The notes under the pieces: model-generated
Told to the model about the DNA's origin: nothing
The model's input: the letters and a program-made list of their open reading frames with translations, nothing else
Databases searched by the model: none
Shown: in pieces, positions 1 through 11,994 of the stretch
Layout of the letters: every line of letters starts with the position of its first letter
How positions within the stretch are numbered: position 1 is the first letter of the stretch
Origin: Pleurotus djamor
Taxonomy: Eukaryota; Basidiomycota; Agaricomycetes; Agaricales; Pleurotaceae
Length of the DNA: 64,000 nucleotides
Assembly (NCBI GenBank): GCA_029747585.1
Contig: JAPEVF010000031.1
Coordinates: 62,001-126,000, forward strand
Direction: 5' to 3'
Translations under genes and position numbers: made by a program

Positions 1-89
1 ACGGTTCATCNACCATCAAGCCTCAAGCCTTGTCGTGACTACTGTAGCCTCGTATCAGAAGAATGAACGACGAGAGCTGGATGAGGACC

Positions 90-3000
90 TCACCTGTTGC
101 TGCCACTTCCATCGGAACTGGTCTGTTTGCGTTTCAAACTTGGTCGCTTCGATAACGAGATAACCCCCTTCTTATCNTCTTTGAGCAGCTCCGTTGGACT
201 GGCTCCCCGCTTCCCAGTGGAAGGGGACATTGTCATAGAGGCCGGAAGCCCTGCCATAGCTGAGCGAATCGGCGTACTTGGTCCCAGCTCTATGTCCATG
301 CTCCCACCACCACCACTCTCTTCGTTAGCGCTGGTGCTTCCACTGCCAGACTCCCCACCCCCACTTTCGCTCCTACTGCCACTGCCACTACCTACACTCC
401 TGCTCTCTTTACTCTTTGGACTTCCATTGCCACTGCCACTTCCACTAGTGGTGCGTCCGCTCGAGGCCAGCGCTTGGGAGAGATCTCGTTCTTCATCAAC
501 AATCCTCAACACCCCTTCAATGATCGCGGCGTGCACAAAGACATACTGTCTCAGACTTTGACAGAGACTCATCCTCTGCTCCCGCATATCTTGTACCAGT
601 TCGCAGATGGGGTCCTCGTACGAGCTTAAAGGCGGTGGCGACATACTGGCATGCAAAGGCCGAGGTTCCTTGTAGTCGATCATCGTTGGCTTTTTTCCAG
701 CATTCGAAGCAAATGAAGGCGGAGTGGATCGTGAACGCGATCCAGGAGGGGACGTTGAACCGGGACGTGAATCGACTTGACTGCTGTCCGTGACTTTGGT
801 TGTCGCTTGATGCTGCTGCCCACCAGTTTTGGTCTCCTGATTACCTTCTTTAGTCTTCGCGCCATTCTTCACTTCGCCATGGATGTTCTGGATGACGTCC
901 GACTTATTTGGTCGAAACAACGCTCCGAGCTTACTTCCGACGCTTTCATAACGTGTTTCACTGGTGCCTGATACGGATGGAGACATGGATATAGAACGCG
1001 ACGGGGGAGGTTCGTCCTCCGATGAGAATACCGACGTGCCTCGTGCGTCACGGAAGTTCACCATCGATGGGGGTGGATTGCCTGGGAACGATAGTCCAAC
1101 GTTACGGACCGATAGAGGTAATGATGGGTGGGTATTTCCAAACGCAGGAGACAGGGACGTCGTTGACGCCGACCGACTATCAACACCAGAACCACCATAA
1201 AGCGCCACTCTCGGAGCATCCAGACTCATACCAGACCTGAAGCGCCCTCCTACAGAGGCTCTGTGCTTGCCCGTCTTGTCTCTATCCTCGTTGATAACGA
1301 CTGCTGGGCCCAAAGGAGAAGGTCCAACCCCCGCCGCACTAATAGCCTGCTTCGACGCGTGATTGATGCCACCAATGGGAGGAAGAGGCGTGGATACTGA
1401 GGGAGAAATCGAGGCCTGGCCCATCAGCGAAGTTGTCGTCACAGTAGTTCCCGTGTCTGTATTCAAGACCGGGTTCGGAACGGACTCCTCACTGCGCTTG
1501 CTAGAAAAAGGTATTTCCTGGACATCATTCCCTGAAAAGCCAAGAGGCGTAGGAGAATAAGACACGCGTTAATCTCGAGGTTCACATCATGAAGTATCCC
1601 TCTCGTACCTTTGTCTTTGGTCCCAGTGGCAGATGGTGACGATGTCCCGTTATTCCTTGATCCAGCGCTAACCGAGGTAGCGAGGGAGGTCGATGTACCG
1701 CTACCGCCGGCTGATTCATATAGGTGCGCGTGAGAAGGATGTTGTCGATGACGCCGCCCAAACTCAAAAGATGCTTCAGAAGAACCCGAAGAACCTGATG
1801 CACCTAAGCTACCACTCCGCCCTCCCGATCCTTCGCCACTGACTTCGGTGCTACCTGGTGTGTTGGATGCTCCAGAAGATCCTGACATCGCGGCTGGTGG
1901 GGACGCAGAGTGTGACTTGCTACTGCCAGAATTCCCTTCGTCCAAAACCATGGATTCGCCAGTGACCATAGCTGCACTAGTCTCATCGAGAACAGTCTCA
2001 GCCCATTTGCGTGTGCTGGCTTTCTGTTCTTCGCCTCCAGCTTCCCGATGGGATGGGTCATCTTCATCATCAATCTCCATGGCCATTTGCATCGGGGTTT
2101 TGAGGATGTCGCGATCACCAACGACATAAGGGACGTGGACCACGAAACCCCCTCTACCTTCGATCTCCTTCCCTTTCCCGGTGTTCCGAGCGCGCTTGCC
2201 TTTACGGATGCGTTCTTCTGTGCTTAGCATAGCCTGGTTCGCTCCGTCTCCTGCCGTCATGGCCAGAGGAACTGTTCCTCCCATCTTGCCACCAGCAACA
2301 TCTTCATCTCCAACGACTTCGTTGTCCATGGCTTCGGGGCTNCTTTCNTCGACNTCCATCTTGTCCTCNTCTCCTGCGCTGCGATCAGCCACGTTCCCAC
2401 TACCGCTGCCGCTGCCACTTCCACGNCTTCCCATGGCTCCGACNCTGCGCTCAGCGATACTCTCCCCAACACTCCCACCTCTACTGGCNAACCCTCCAGC
2501 NATGCCAGCTGCACTNCCGCTNAGACTCCCTGATCCNCTACCNAGCGCACTCCCACTGGCGTCACCACTGCTCNTCCCATTNCGACCNGAGAGCATATCG
2601 TAAGCATGTTTCCTCAGCTCCCGCCTGACNCCATCCAAAACNGCNTCGATAGCGAGGAATCCACCAGTCCTGCCNACACCCGCNGAACAGTGAACCAAGA
2701 CCGGAATTTGNTCATCACCACAAGCATGTTTNNCGATCCCAGTGAGTTCATCGACGTCTTCTTCNGAAGANGAAGAAGCTGTCATNGTGCTGCGCTGATC
2801 ACTTGGTAGGTTGCTTGTAGAGACGAGGGACCTGCCACCACCTGTGACATCTTGAAGACCTCGTTCCCGTTCTCGCGCTCTTTCCTGGATTTTNCGCANC
2901 TCGATTTCCCGCTCTCGGTTCCTCCTATCTTCATTTGTCTCCTGCACAACCTTCTCAACCTGCCANATGAGATCCAACAACGCCCTTGGGTCGTCCGGNA

Positions 3001-5595
3001 CGTTCATNTCTGGCCAATCGACAAACTGNAGTTGGACGATGCGCCGAATACCAGCAATAGGGTANTTCGAATGCCGCANCTCGAAAACGCGACGAATGAC
3101 NGATTGNTGCTGGCTGGATCGTGGGTTGGATGCTTGNGTCGTCGCAGCCACTGCCAGAGCGGCCTCGAAAGGATTCGAAGAGGTTGACACATCCTTCTCN
3201 ACTACCTCCGAACTNCTTTCTTCGACTAACTTGAGGCGAAGGTGACCGAATCGCTCTTGTGTCCAGTACGATCCACACTTAATCATTCCGCCTTCAGACT
3301 GTCGTGTAAGCATCACGATGACATGAACGTTCTGCTCCCATACAAGACTAAGGGAAGAAGCGTCAGAAGAATACCCACTCGATTGGGCAATGTCAACTTA
3401 CGTCCAGAAGTCAGTAAAGGTTGCTGGCATTGGACCTTGGGTTGCAATGTACTTCTTGGTTGTGCCTAGCGGCTGGACGTAAGACGCGTTGACGTAGTCG
3501 TCATATTCAGAGTCAGGTTCGCTCGACACTGGCGAAACGAGGGGGAAGGGAGAAGGGGTNAGACCATGNGTGTTGATGGGAGGAATGACACCGCCAGCCC
3601 CGAACANTGTTCCCTTGGAGGTCAAAGCCTGCGATNCNTTGGATGGAAGAGGTCGNAGAGAAGAAGCAAACGTAGCCAACTGGGAAGGAGGTCGAGGAGA
3701 TCGGATATTCGNTGAAGGAGCTGCTGGGGTCGGGTACGTGGGACGGGGNGCGACGATGTTCTGGTCGGTAGATCCCGAAGGTTCGGCATTACCCGTTGAG
3801 GAAGGGAAAGGCGGAGAAAGAGCGCGCCTGGNGGCAGCTGGGGTACCGGGGTGTGGTGGGGAGGAGATTGAACGCTTCCGGCGGTAACGTTGATGAAGCC
3901 GCACCCGAGCGTGCTCAAACGGCCAAATGTAGCGATACCTAAGCAAATAACGTGAGAAAAGGTTTGTGGAGCTGTAAGGTGACAAAGTTGGGATACTGAC
4001 CTGTTCTTTGCACCCTTCTCTACACCTGCAGTAATGCTGAACGGAAAAGGTACCGAGTGTTCGTCCGGGGCAGCGTTTGCTTCCGGTGGAGACGACCGCG
4101 GAGATACCGACTCGACGCGCTGTGTATGATGGCGACGACCTTTGCCTTTTGACTGGGCACGTGGAGGTCGAACATGCTCGCCCGCAACCGACTCACTTTC
4201 CTTCGAATGGTGGTCCATTACACCCATCATACGACGCTGTTCCGCCAATTCGATTCGGTAGAATTGCATGGCAAGGGCTTCAGTGCCTTCATCGATATCG
4301 GCCGCATCAAGACGATCAGCGAAACGTTGTCGGGGTGAGTCTGACTCTGAATCAGACGAGGAAGCATCTTGAAAGCGTATTGATCTAGATTCCGGGGTAG
4401 CGGCTAATCCAGGGGGAGTCACGGCTTCTGCCTTGCGTGCGATCTCCTGCAGCCATCGAAAAGGAAGATCATGGATCCTTCTTCGAACACGACGTGGTAG
4501 ACGTAAAGGTATGCGCTCTGTGATACCATGCGAAAGCTCCGTGTTTTGACGAATAGTATCGAAGAACGGATTGTAGGCTGTCTGTGTGGATGGAAATGAG
4601 AGCGACATGTTGGAAGGGGTGGAAATGGTGGTCGAATCCAGCGTCGGTGCATGGGAAGTGGGAGGAGCCTCGATCTGCAAATTCCCCGATGAGGATCGAG
4701 AATGAGATGCCAACACTGGAGGTGCATGGGAGGCAGCTGGACCTAGGGAAAGCGCTGGAATTCCCTGGGCGTGCAGACGAGCCGAAAGCGATGAACGCTG
4801 GCCAGTGTTGGTGGTGGTGGAAGAAAACGAGAACGCCGCCTTGGGAAGATCCCGCGCTCGAAGGACTGGCCTGACGCTAGCATCGTCGTCCTCCGTTTCC
4901 GCCTCCGGCGAAGGGGGTCCATTATCGATAAACTGAGGCTGATCCCTCCACAAAGCCTGAAACCCACCTACCAACCAGGCAAGATCTCCCTTGAATTGCA
5001 CTGGATCATTTCTGAATTTTCTCAGCAGACCTTGGATATTGGAATGGTCCGGTATCGAAGAGGAATCCGCATCATAGACCAGAATTCGAGATGCAGTGTG
5101 CCACTTGTTGAAGCGAGATCGTGCAGTTGCAGATGGAAGCATGGCCGCTAAACGATCCAAAGAAAAGTTGGGTCGTTTGAGCAACGTGGAAGGCACGGAC
5201 AGGGATAGAGCTCGTGGAATGCGAGCGGTGGCATAGGCTTGCGGAGGGCGAATGTCGACGACTAGAGCGGTGGGGTCTGCGAGCCACTGGGACAGCTGGG
5301 CAGAAGAGACTGGGATAAAGGGTGAAGTGGTTGCTGTCGTCATAGCCGCCGTGCTGCTCGATGGTGTGGACGTCGTCGCCGTCGATGGCGGCAGCATTGA
5401 TGGATGGTGATGATGGCGGTGGTGGTGGTGGTCTGTGTTCAACAGGCGTGCAGTGAGGAGGGGCGGTGCGGCAAAGTTGGCGGAAGCGGCGAATCGATCA
5501 CTAATTGCATCAGCAAAGGTGCGGACATTGTCTTGGTGAGTATTGCTATTATTGCTATTATTTGAAACCGAGGAGAAGAAATCGTTATTCGACAT
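90..5595 (-). CDS. Rhodanese-like plus protein tyrosine phosphatase (Pyp1/Pyp2-type MAPK phosphatase)
   Basis: Predicted to dephosphorylate phosphotyrosine on MAP kinases, by analogy with fission-yeast Pyp1/Pyp2. Four exons (4001-5595, 3402-3938, 1609-3347, 90-1531) join in frame to 1770 residues. An N-terminal rhodanese-like domain (start VVDIRPPQAY) has no cysteine in the active-site loop (VYDADSSS), so it is probably a docking domain. The PTP domain then shows KNRYRYIWPFEHARVRL, YVNASYVQPLG, IATQGPMPATFTDFW, a WPD loop (DWP.MN.PDDP), the P-loop HC.AG.GRTGG and the final motif MREQRMSLCQSLRQYVF. The catalytic domain is split by low-complexity inserts: about 110 residues after KNRY and several hundred Ser/Gly-rich residues between the P-loop and the last motif. 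An upstream in-frame ATG lies at 5646; 5595 is preferred because the protein then starts MSNNDFF. Scattered Ns between 2342 and 3832 hide residues, including two in the P-loop. Confidence 0.85.
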
Positions 5596-8500
5596 GGGGA
5601 GAGGGAGAGAATTGTGTCCTACTTTCTCCAAAAAAATCCGTATCATCCTCGTCGGTTACTTATGACGTCATTGTCTAGGCCATCGCTCATTCCAGCAAGT
5701 TCCATCGAGCCCTCATTGGCTGCTCGGCCTCCTCCATTTTCCCCTTCGGGAAATAGACGTCCATCTCGTTCTACTCGAGTCCTCTTCCATCCCCTTCAGA
5801 CCATCATTTCGACTGATTTGGCAATTTTTGGAACTTTTGCTGTGCTGGCCAATTAGATGTGACGTAATTGCTTCATTGTTGGCGCAGGCAATCGAAGGGC
5901 TCCGATCAAGGCGCTCACGATGCCAGAAGTGAAGGGAGGACAGAGGTGCGGGTGAAGCTTCAAGGGAAAAGAGTTGGAGGATAATGGTTTTCAAAAAGAG
6001 AATCCGCGATGTACTTGAGGCTACGGATAAAGACATGTGAAGTGTATGCATTTACAACACTCAGACAAACCTATCCATGACACCCAGGTATATCAGCAAA
6101 TCATTGGAAAGATCACCATCCAACAAGCCACATACAAATGAGTGAGGTACCATGCTTGAGAAGAGACTTGAAGTTGAACAGATGAGGAATTTCATGGCTA
6201 AAATCCAGGCATGACTGGGAATGTTTGCTGGGAAATCGTGGGATTGAAGGCATTGGGTTCAGATGCTCTTGGAAACGTGAACGTTTCAGCGCCATTGACG
6301 CTGTGGAGGAGCGTCGCCCAAGTCCGACGGCAGAGATGTACATTGGAAGGAAGCTTTTAAGTACCCAATTTTCATCCAATTGACTTGTGAGTGTCCGTTG
6401 TCGCCTGGGGTTCTACTGTTGATTGAGTCAAGGAGAAGCGAACAACGTAGAAAGCAGCTATAAGGTCACAATTGCCTGTGAAGCCTGCCAGGCGCGGTTC
6501 AAAGTGAAGATGAGTACGTTTAGGCTGAATGTAATGGAGTCGATAACGGAAATTTGTGCATACAGATACCTTCTGACGCACCTCTACCTATACCGTTAGT
6601 AACGGTGGCTTGACGCGATGAGCGATGCATACTCCGCAGCCGGGACGTGGGCCCAAGACGCAAGAACTTGTCGAGGTGGAAAGGTCGATATTGAGGGAAC
6701 CTCGAATGCGAACATATCCCGCGCATATACCTCCATAACACATAGGATAGAGCATTCTGAGCACGACACAAGCCCCAGAAGTTCAAGTAGTGAGTATTTT
6801 TATTGGTTGAAATGGCCGGCCATGAAGCTCACATTTATCTACGCGAGCGGCAAGTCTTAGCGAACCTCAGGCGGTTGAACCTCAAAGTCAACTCAAAGTG
6901 CGACTTGTGGATGGCAAGTCAGCGAACTTGCTTGCTCATGCATGAGCCAGGAGTATACTCGTAGCTCTGAGGAAATTTGCTTTCGAGGATGAGCGAAGGG
7001 GTCGAGATGATGGAGGGAAGGAAGGAAGGGAACGAGCGGGAAACAGCTCGCCGCGACGCGATCAGACATGATGGGAATATCACGTGATGAGAAAGTTTCG
7101 TTGTCATCGATGACATCACCATCGTTTCAGCGCTACTAGTAGCGCCTCCGGTAAATATCTTTGCGCTCTGTTACCACTAGAGACTGAGTTACCGTTCTAT
7201 GTGAGCTGCGAATTATAGCACAGAAGTAAATCTCCATCTAATTGCGGCTTATGCATAAAATCCTTACATTTACAAAGACTGTTGCTCAAGTTTTCGCTGG
7301 GATTCCTAGGAATGGAACTGGGAGGTGACCCGCCCTACGTGAGCTACCCTTTCAATGCGTTTCGCCACGTAACTATTTTCCACGTCTTCGTTTGCTCATC
7401 GTTTCTTTTCTCTGCTCAATATCTGATTTGCAGTGACCAACTCAAAAGAAGATGCTGGGAAGATACGAACTGATAGAGTGCTACTCAGGTGCTACAAGTT
7501 GAACCACGCGAATTCCCTTGGCCTCCATCATAACCAGCGTGAGCCTAACTCATGGTCTTAGTGTACGCCATATAACCAGTGTCACTTTGACGACACATAC
7601 GCAGCGTCTGGAATCTGGATCTGAACGAGACCGGTGGCGCCCTGGCGTGTGGATTGAACTTGAACTTGATTTAGGTATATCGCTTCCGTTCTCTACCATT
7701 CTGTGCGCTGACGCCAGCAAAATTTCCCCGCAGCTTAGTAGCACTTCGCACATGTAGATGCTCGTTTCAAGCTCGAAGCTTCGCAAGACAGGTACGGCGC
7801 TCAACACATCGGTATTGTGGTCGGCATACATGCTTATCCAAATCAGCGCAGTCAGCCGCACAAGACCTCCAATACCGTATGTTTGGGAGAACTCTCCGCA
7901 ATGTAATGTGAAGGGAGTCAATATTCAAGTTACCTGCTATGGAAAGGTGTTCTGCGTGGACAGAACAGCGTGCGGCTGCTTGGCTTGTGCCTCCCCAGTG
8001 GAAAATTCTACCGTTCCGTTATCCTGTCAGTTTTGCTCCAGACTCTCGGATGTGGTAGAATGAATGGTCACTGACCTTCTTCACGGAACCATAGGCACGC
8101 AAACAACCCTCCAAACGACCACGAAGATTGAATATTAATCCTTCAATTGTCACGAGAGTACGTCCACAATACGTCAACACAATCATTCATGCTCAAACAG
8201 GACCAAGTGATCCGACGTAGACGACAACAGTCCTTTTTCTCGGCAACAGTGTCCTCCAGCGCGCTCTAATGTATGTTGTACCTCAGTGGTCTATCCGTTT
8301 CTTGACACTAACGGGGGTTCCTTTCCTTAGCCCAGCTTCGTAACTTTCAAGGACGGATAATACTTCGCCTTTTCCAGGATCACCCCATCCTGTTTGAACG
8401 TCGCTGGATTTGATTTCCGTGTCCGTGAGTGCTCCGCCTGATGTTACAGTCCTTTGCGGCCGCATCGAGACTTTGATATCGCGTATGCTGATGTCTTCTT

Positions 8501-8890
8501 TGCTGCCAGGGCATCATGCGGAGACTTGAGCGCCCTACGTCTCGTCGTTGCTGTATCTTCCCATGGGATGTTCTCGTGCCTGACGAACCTAGCTGGAAGT
8601 TGGCTGTTGCCCTGCATCCATAGCAATACTCATTCTCACAACGCTCACCGTCAACACTCGGGATGGTGGCAACACCGGTCGACGCGCGCTTGCCTTTGCG
8701 TTCCTAGTCCCCTGGAAAATATTCTGTGAGATGTAAGTCATAATTATCCTCTGAAATTTGGGGCATTTCATGAGTATAAGTACGGTGAGCTGTAGTATAC
8801 AACTCCCTATCGCTATCGTCTCTCAACGTCTGCGCCTTCTTCACAGAAACCTCTCCAACCAACCAACCAACCAGCCAGCCTCGTCTAACA
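5596..8890. other. Intergenic, no convincing gene
   Basis: This is 3.3 kb between the phosphatase start and the protease start. Short open frames exist on both strands, but none shows a family motif, a sensible codon pattern or splice-joined partners. A minus-strand frame at 7550-7921 (123 codons) is the most protein-like and was not recognised. The last part must hold the promoter and 5' leader of the protease gene. A TATAAG lies near 8775, and a (CCAA)n-like run sits about 15-35 bases before the ATG. Confidence 0.5.
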
Positions 8891-11273
8891 ATGTCTCAAT
8901 CTCCCCGTGCTGTCACCTGGACTCTCAAAGTCCCCGGTCTCAACAATAACATTGAGGCAGAATTTGACACCTTTGCTTCGAAAACCCATAATCCAGACGA
9001 CGGGGAACTGGTTCTCGGCATCGACGGTCGCGAGCGCATGAACGCCATCGACTACGCGAATGGTGGGAAGTACCGATGTATGTTATCCCTTCTGCCTTCG
9101 CCTACATCGAGCTTTTAGCTGACACTCCCCTCAGATGTGCTTCAACACGCCTACCGGTGAACAATGGATGATGGGAACCGGATGGCTCGTGAACGAGGAC
9201 ACCCTTGTCACAGCTGGGCACGTTGTCTACGACCGAGCGTACGGCTTCGGTGCCTGCATTCAAGTCAAGTGCTATATTGGGTACGAGGGCGTCGACTCGG
9301 TCAACGCACCCAACTCTGGTGTCCAAGCTCGTTACGGTCGCCACGTTATTACCACAGAGAAGTGGGCTCAACCATCTCCGAGTGGACTCCAGGACCGCCC
9401 GTTCGATGTCGCATTCATCCGTGTTCACAAGCCCTTTGAGGGTCAGTTGAATGTGTTCAAGTACATCGAGACTGCGCCTTCTGCCACCGCCATTGTTGGT
9501 GTCATCGGATACCCAGGAGACAAGGCGCTTGGCGATGAGAAAGGAGCGCATATGTACGGCGAGTTTGCGAAAACGACCTACAATGTGGAGACCGACAAGC
9601 AGCATATGATTACGTACCAGCTTTCTACCTATGGCGGTCAGTCTGGGGCGCCGATCATCGCCAGGACTGCGTCTGGACTGGTAGCCATTGGTACGCATTG
9701 CTACGGTGCAGGAATTGGAATCCAAGGTAACTCTGGGAACTCTATTGGAGGAAAGTGGGGAAATGCCTATGACAAGTTCCTCTCTTTGTTCCGCCGTTCC
9801 AACGCCTTTGCTTCCCGACCGAACCAATCTCTCACAGTTTCTCTTGACATTGTTGGTCCTCCTCTTCCCGTCCCCGTTCCAACTCCCGCCCCCGTACGAC
9901 CTGATCCATACATCCCTTCTATTCCATCCTACCCCGGTGACCCTTACTCCGAGGAAGGCTTTTTGGATACGTTCCGCAAGATTGCCAAGATCGGATCTGG
10001 GGTGATCTCCATTGGAGCACCGTTCCTCGGCCCCATTGGAGCCATCGTCGGACCTGTCGCTGGCGGTCTATTGAGTGCCATTGCAGGACAAGAATCTGTC
10101 ATAACTGCTGTTGTTAATCGGTCTGGTGACCCCATCGCACCTGGTATCGCAGAGCGAGCTGTCTTAGCTGAGGCATCTCTACAAGGACTCTTCAACGTCT
10201 ATGAAAAGGATCCAAACAACGCAGTCCTCAACATGGTCTTGTCGGACATGTCGAAGGAGTACTTGGATCACGCCCCTAACGTCGATGAGATTGCGACTGC
10301 GTTGACACCCCAGTTGATGGAGTGTGCTCTCGATCTTGCAAGCTACAAGTATGGTAGGGCCACCATTGCCCTGTCTAACCCCTGGGATAATCATGAAAGT
10401 ACATTGGAGCGAAGGCCGTTGATGGATTCTGCCTCGGAGGCGGAGCTCGGTGGTAGTCAAGAGGCGTTTGTTGGAGGACTCCTAAGCGCTACTCTTCCGG
10501 TCACTGGTGCTGAGGAAGGTGCATTCGATTTTCTGGGTCCCTTGATCAAGGATGCTATCAGGGTTTCGAAGCCACTTGTCTCTCGCGGCGCCAAATATGC
10601 ACTCACCAACATTCTTCCCCATCTCCTCAGCAACGCTGGTACGGAGGCTTCCTTCGATTCTGCCGTCACTATGACTCCGGCTACCCAGTCTGGGGCGAAG
10701 TTCGTTTTCCAACGTGCCTTGATGGCAGACGCGGCTCTCACCGTCCTCCGAAAACTCCCTCAAAGCCAACTTGACCAGCTCACCGTGATGCGTGGGGGAT
10801 CACATACCGAATCGCAGACCGAAGGTATCTTCGACTACATCAAATCAACCGTTCAGAAAATTGGGCCATCTGCTCTTGCTGCGGCGAAGGGTGCCATCAA
10901 GAACCTTGTCCCTACCCTTGTCGACGCTGTGGCATCCCAACTCAAGGAAAAGTTGGGTGTTCCCATTGTAAAGAGTGCCTCCCCTCACGAGTCGGTTCGT
11001 ACCCTCAAGAAGCAAGTATCTACCGCGAGCATCAATGGCTCCCGCTTGATGGCGCTTTCCGAGGGTGTCGAATCTGGCCCGTCTGCGCCCCCCTCTCCTC
11101 GTGCGGAATTCAAGGCTCTTCTCGAGCAACCCAGTGTGAGTCACCCTATGAACCCCGATCAACCCCCCTTCACCAAGTTTACCGCTGTTTTTGATGCTTG
11201 AGCTCTTGTGTGCGTTTGAAGAATGCATGCTAATTTCGACTTCTTATTCGTTTTCTAGATCGCCGTCTATTGA
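8891..11273 (+). CDS. V8/trypsin-like serine protease fused to three amphipathic, membrane-active-like segments
   Basis: The N-terminal part is a chymotrypsin-fold protease of the V8/glutamyl-endopeptidase type. The triad is visible as His in TAGHVV, Asp in DVAFIRV and Ser in GGQSGAP. No signal peptide is seen. A Pro-rich linker (about 9860-9950) leads to three hydrophobic/amphipathic segments, each opening with Glu-Gly then a Gly-x-(Leu/Phe)-Asp start: EEGFLDTF (9951), EEGAFDFL (10512) and TEGIFDYI (10821). The first continues into a Gly/Ala/Pro-rich hydrophobic stretch. The 5' model is uncertain. The first exon (8891-9077) ends in a domain-like context and a canonical 57-bp intron would end at 9134, but this join is one base out of frame with the protease frame opening at 9135. 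At the 3' end a strong GTGAGT donor (11136) with branch point and acceptor (11258) gives a stop at 11273; without splicing the frame stops at 11201. Confidence 0.7.
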
Positions 11274-11473
11274 TCCGTACTTGAAAGCTTGAACCCTCAC
11301 ATCTTGCGCCCATTAAATCCCGTATATCTTCTCAATCGTTGGCTGGTTTCTCTTCCGAATTGCCCCCATATACCCCTCCCCTTTTGTCACTTCGTCGCTC
11401 CTTACGCAAGAAGCCTTCATGGCTACCGACTATGCCTGGCTTCACAATTTTGTCGATCCTTTATTTTTAACCC

Positions 11474-11726
11474 CATCAGGAGTTTTACATGCAACTTTTT
11501 TCAGCTTGCTCAAGCTTGCTTGAGCTCAAGCAAGTGCGAAAAGCGTGAAAAGGTCAAGAAAAGGCCAAAAGTCGACAATCGACGTTGAATAACCGAAAAA
11601 GCTCGCGAAAATAACACTCAGCTTTTTTAAATTTTGGTGGAGCTTTTCGCCCTTTTTTGCGCTTTCTGGCTTGTAAAAAGGCCGGAAAGTTTGCAAGAAA
11701 AAAAGTTGCATGTAATTTCCCTGATG
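11474..11726. mobile_element. MITE-like element with about 35-bp terminal inverted repeats
   Basis: The left end (catcagg..ttacatgcaactttttt..) and the right end are reverse complements over about 35 bases with a few mismatches: positions 11474-11508 against 11692-11726. The interior is AT-rich, has no coding frame, and holds further imperfect complementarity plus a perfect 20-bp palindrome. CCC flanks both ends (11471-11473 and 11727-11729) and may be a 3-bp target-site duplication. Size, terminal repeats and lack of coding sequence fit a non-autonomous DNA transposon. A large transcribed hairpin is the alternative. It lies between the protease and the RRM gene. Confidence 0.65.
11515..11534. 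repeat. Perfect 20-bp palindrome
   Basis: The sequence cttgcttgagctcaagcaag equals its own reverse complement. It lies just inside the left arm of the MITE-like element, and a half-copy (cttgctcaag) immediately precedes it. Confidence 0.9.
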
Positions 11727-11994
11727 CCCATGCCTCCTATGCCCTAAGCTTCCGTAGGTATCTTGTTGTCGCCGTATTGTGCTTTGTAGTACACGTTGGA
11801 AATATGTTGAGTGTCCACGAGAACCCTCAATCTCGCATCTCTCAGCCCGACTCTTGATTCCTGATGTAAGTATAGGTAAGCTTCCACAGGCGACCTCCAC
11901 GGTGACGTCACCGGTCACCTCAGAATCCAGATCTCGTCCCTTTCCGGCGTACCACTAGCATTGCACCGCATTCTACTCTCTCACCTCAACTACC

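Noticed and set aside
7550..7921. 123-codon minus-strand frame
   Set aside because: Vaguely membrane-protein-like, but no matching exons before or after and no recognised block.
9102..9827. 241-codon minus-strand frame opposite the protease domain
   Set aside because: The sense strand encodes the full catalytic triad; the antisense frame has no motif and exists because of codon bias.
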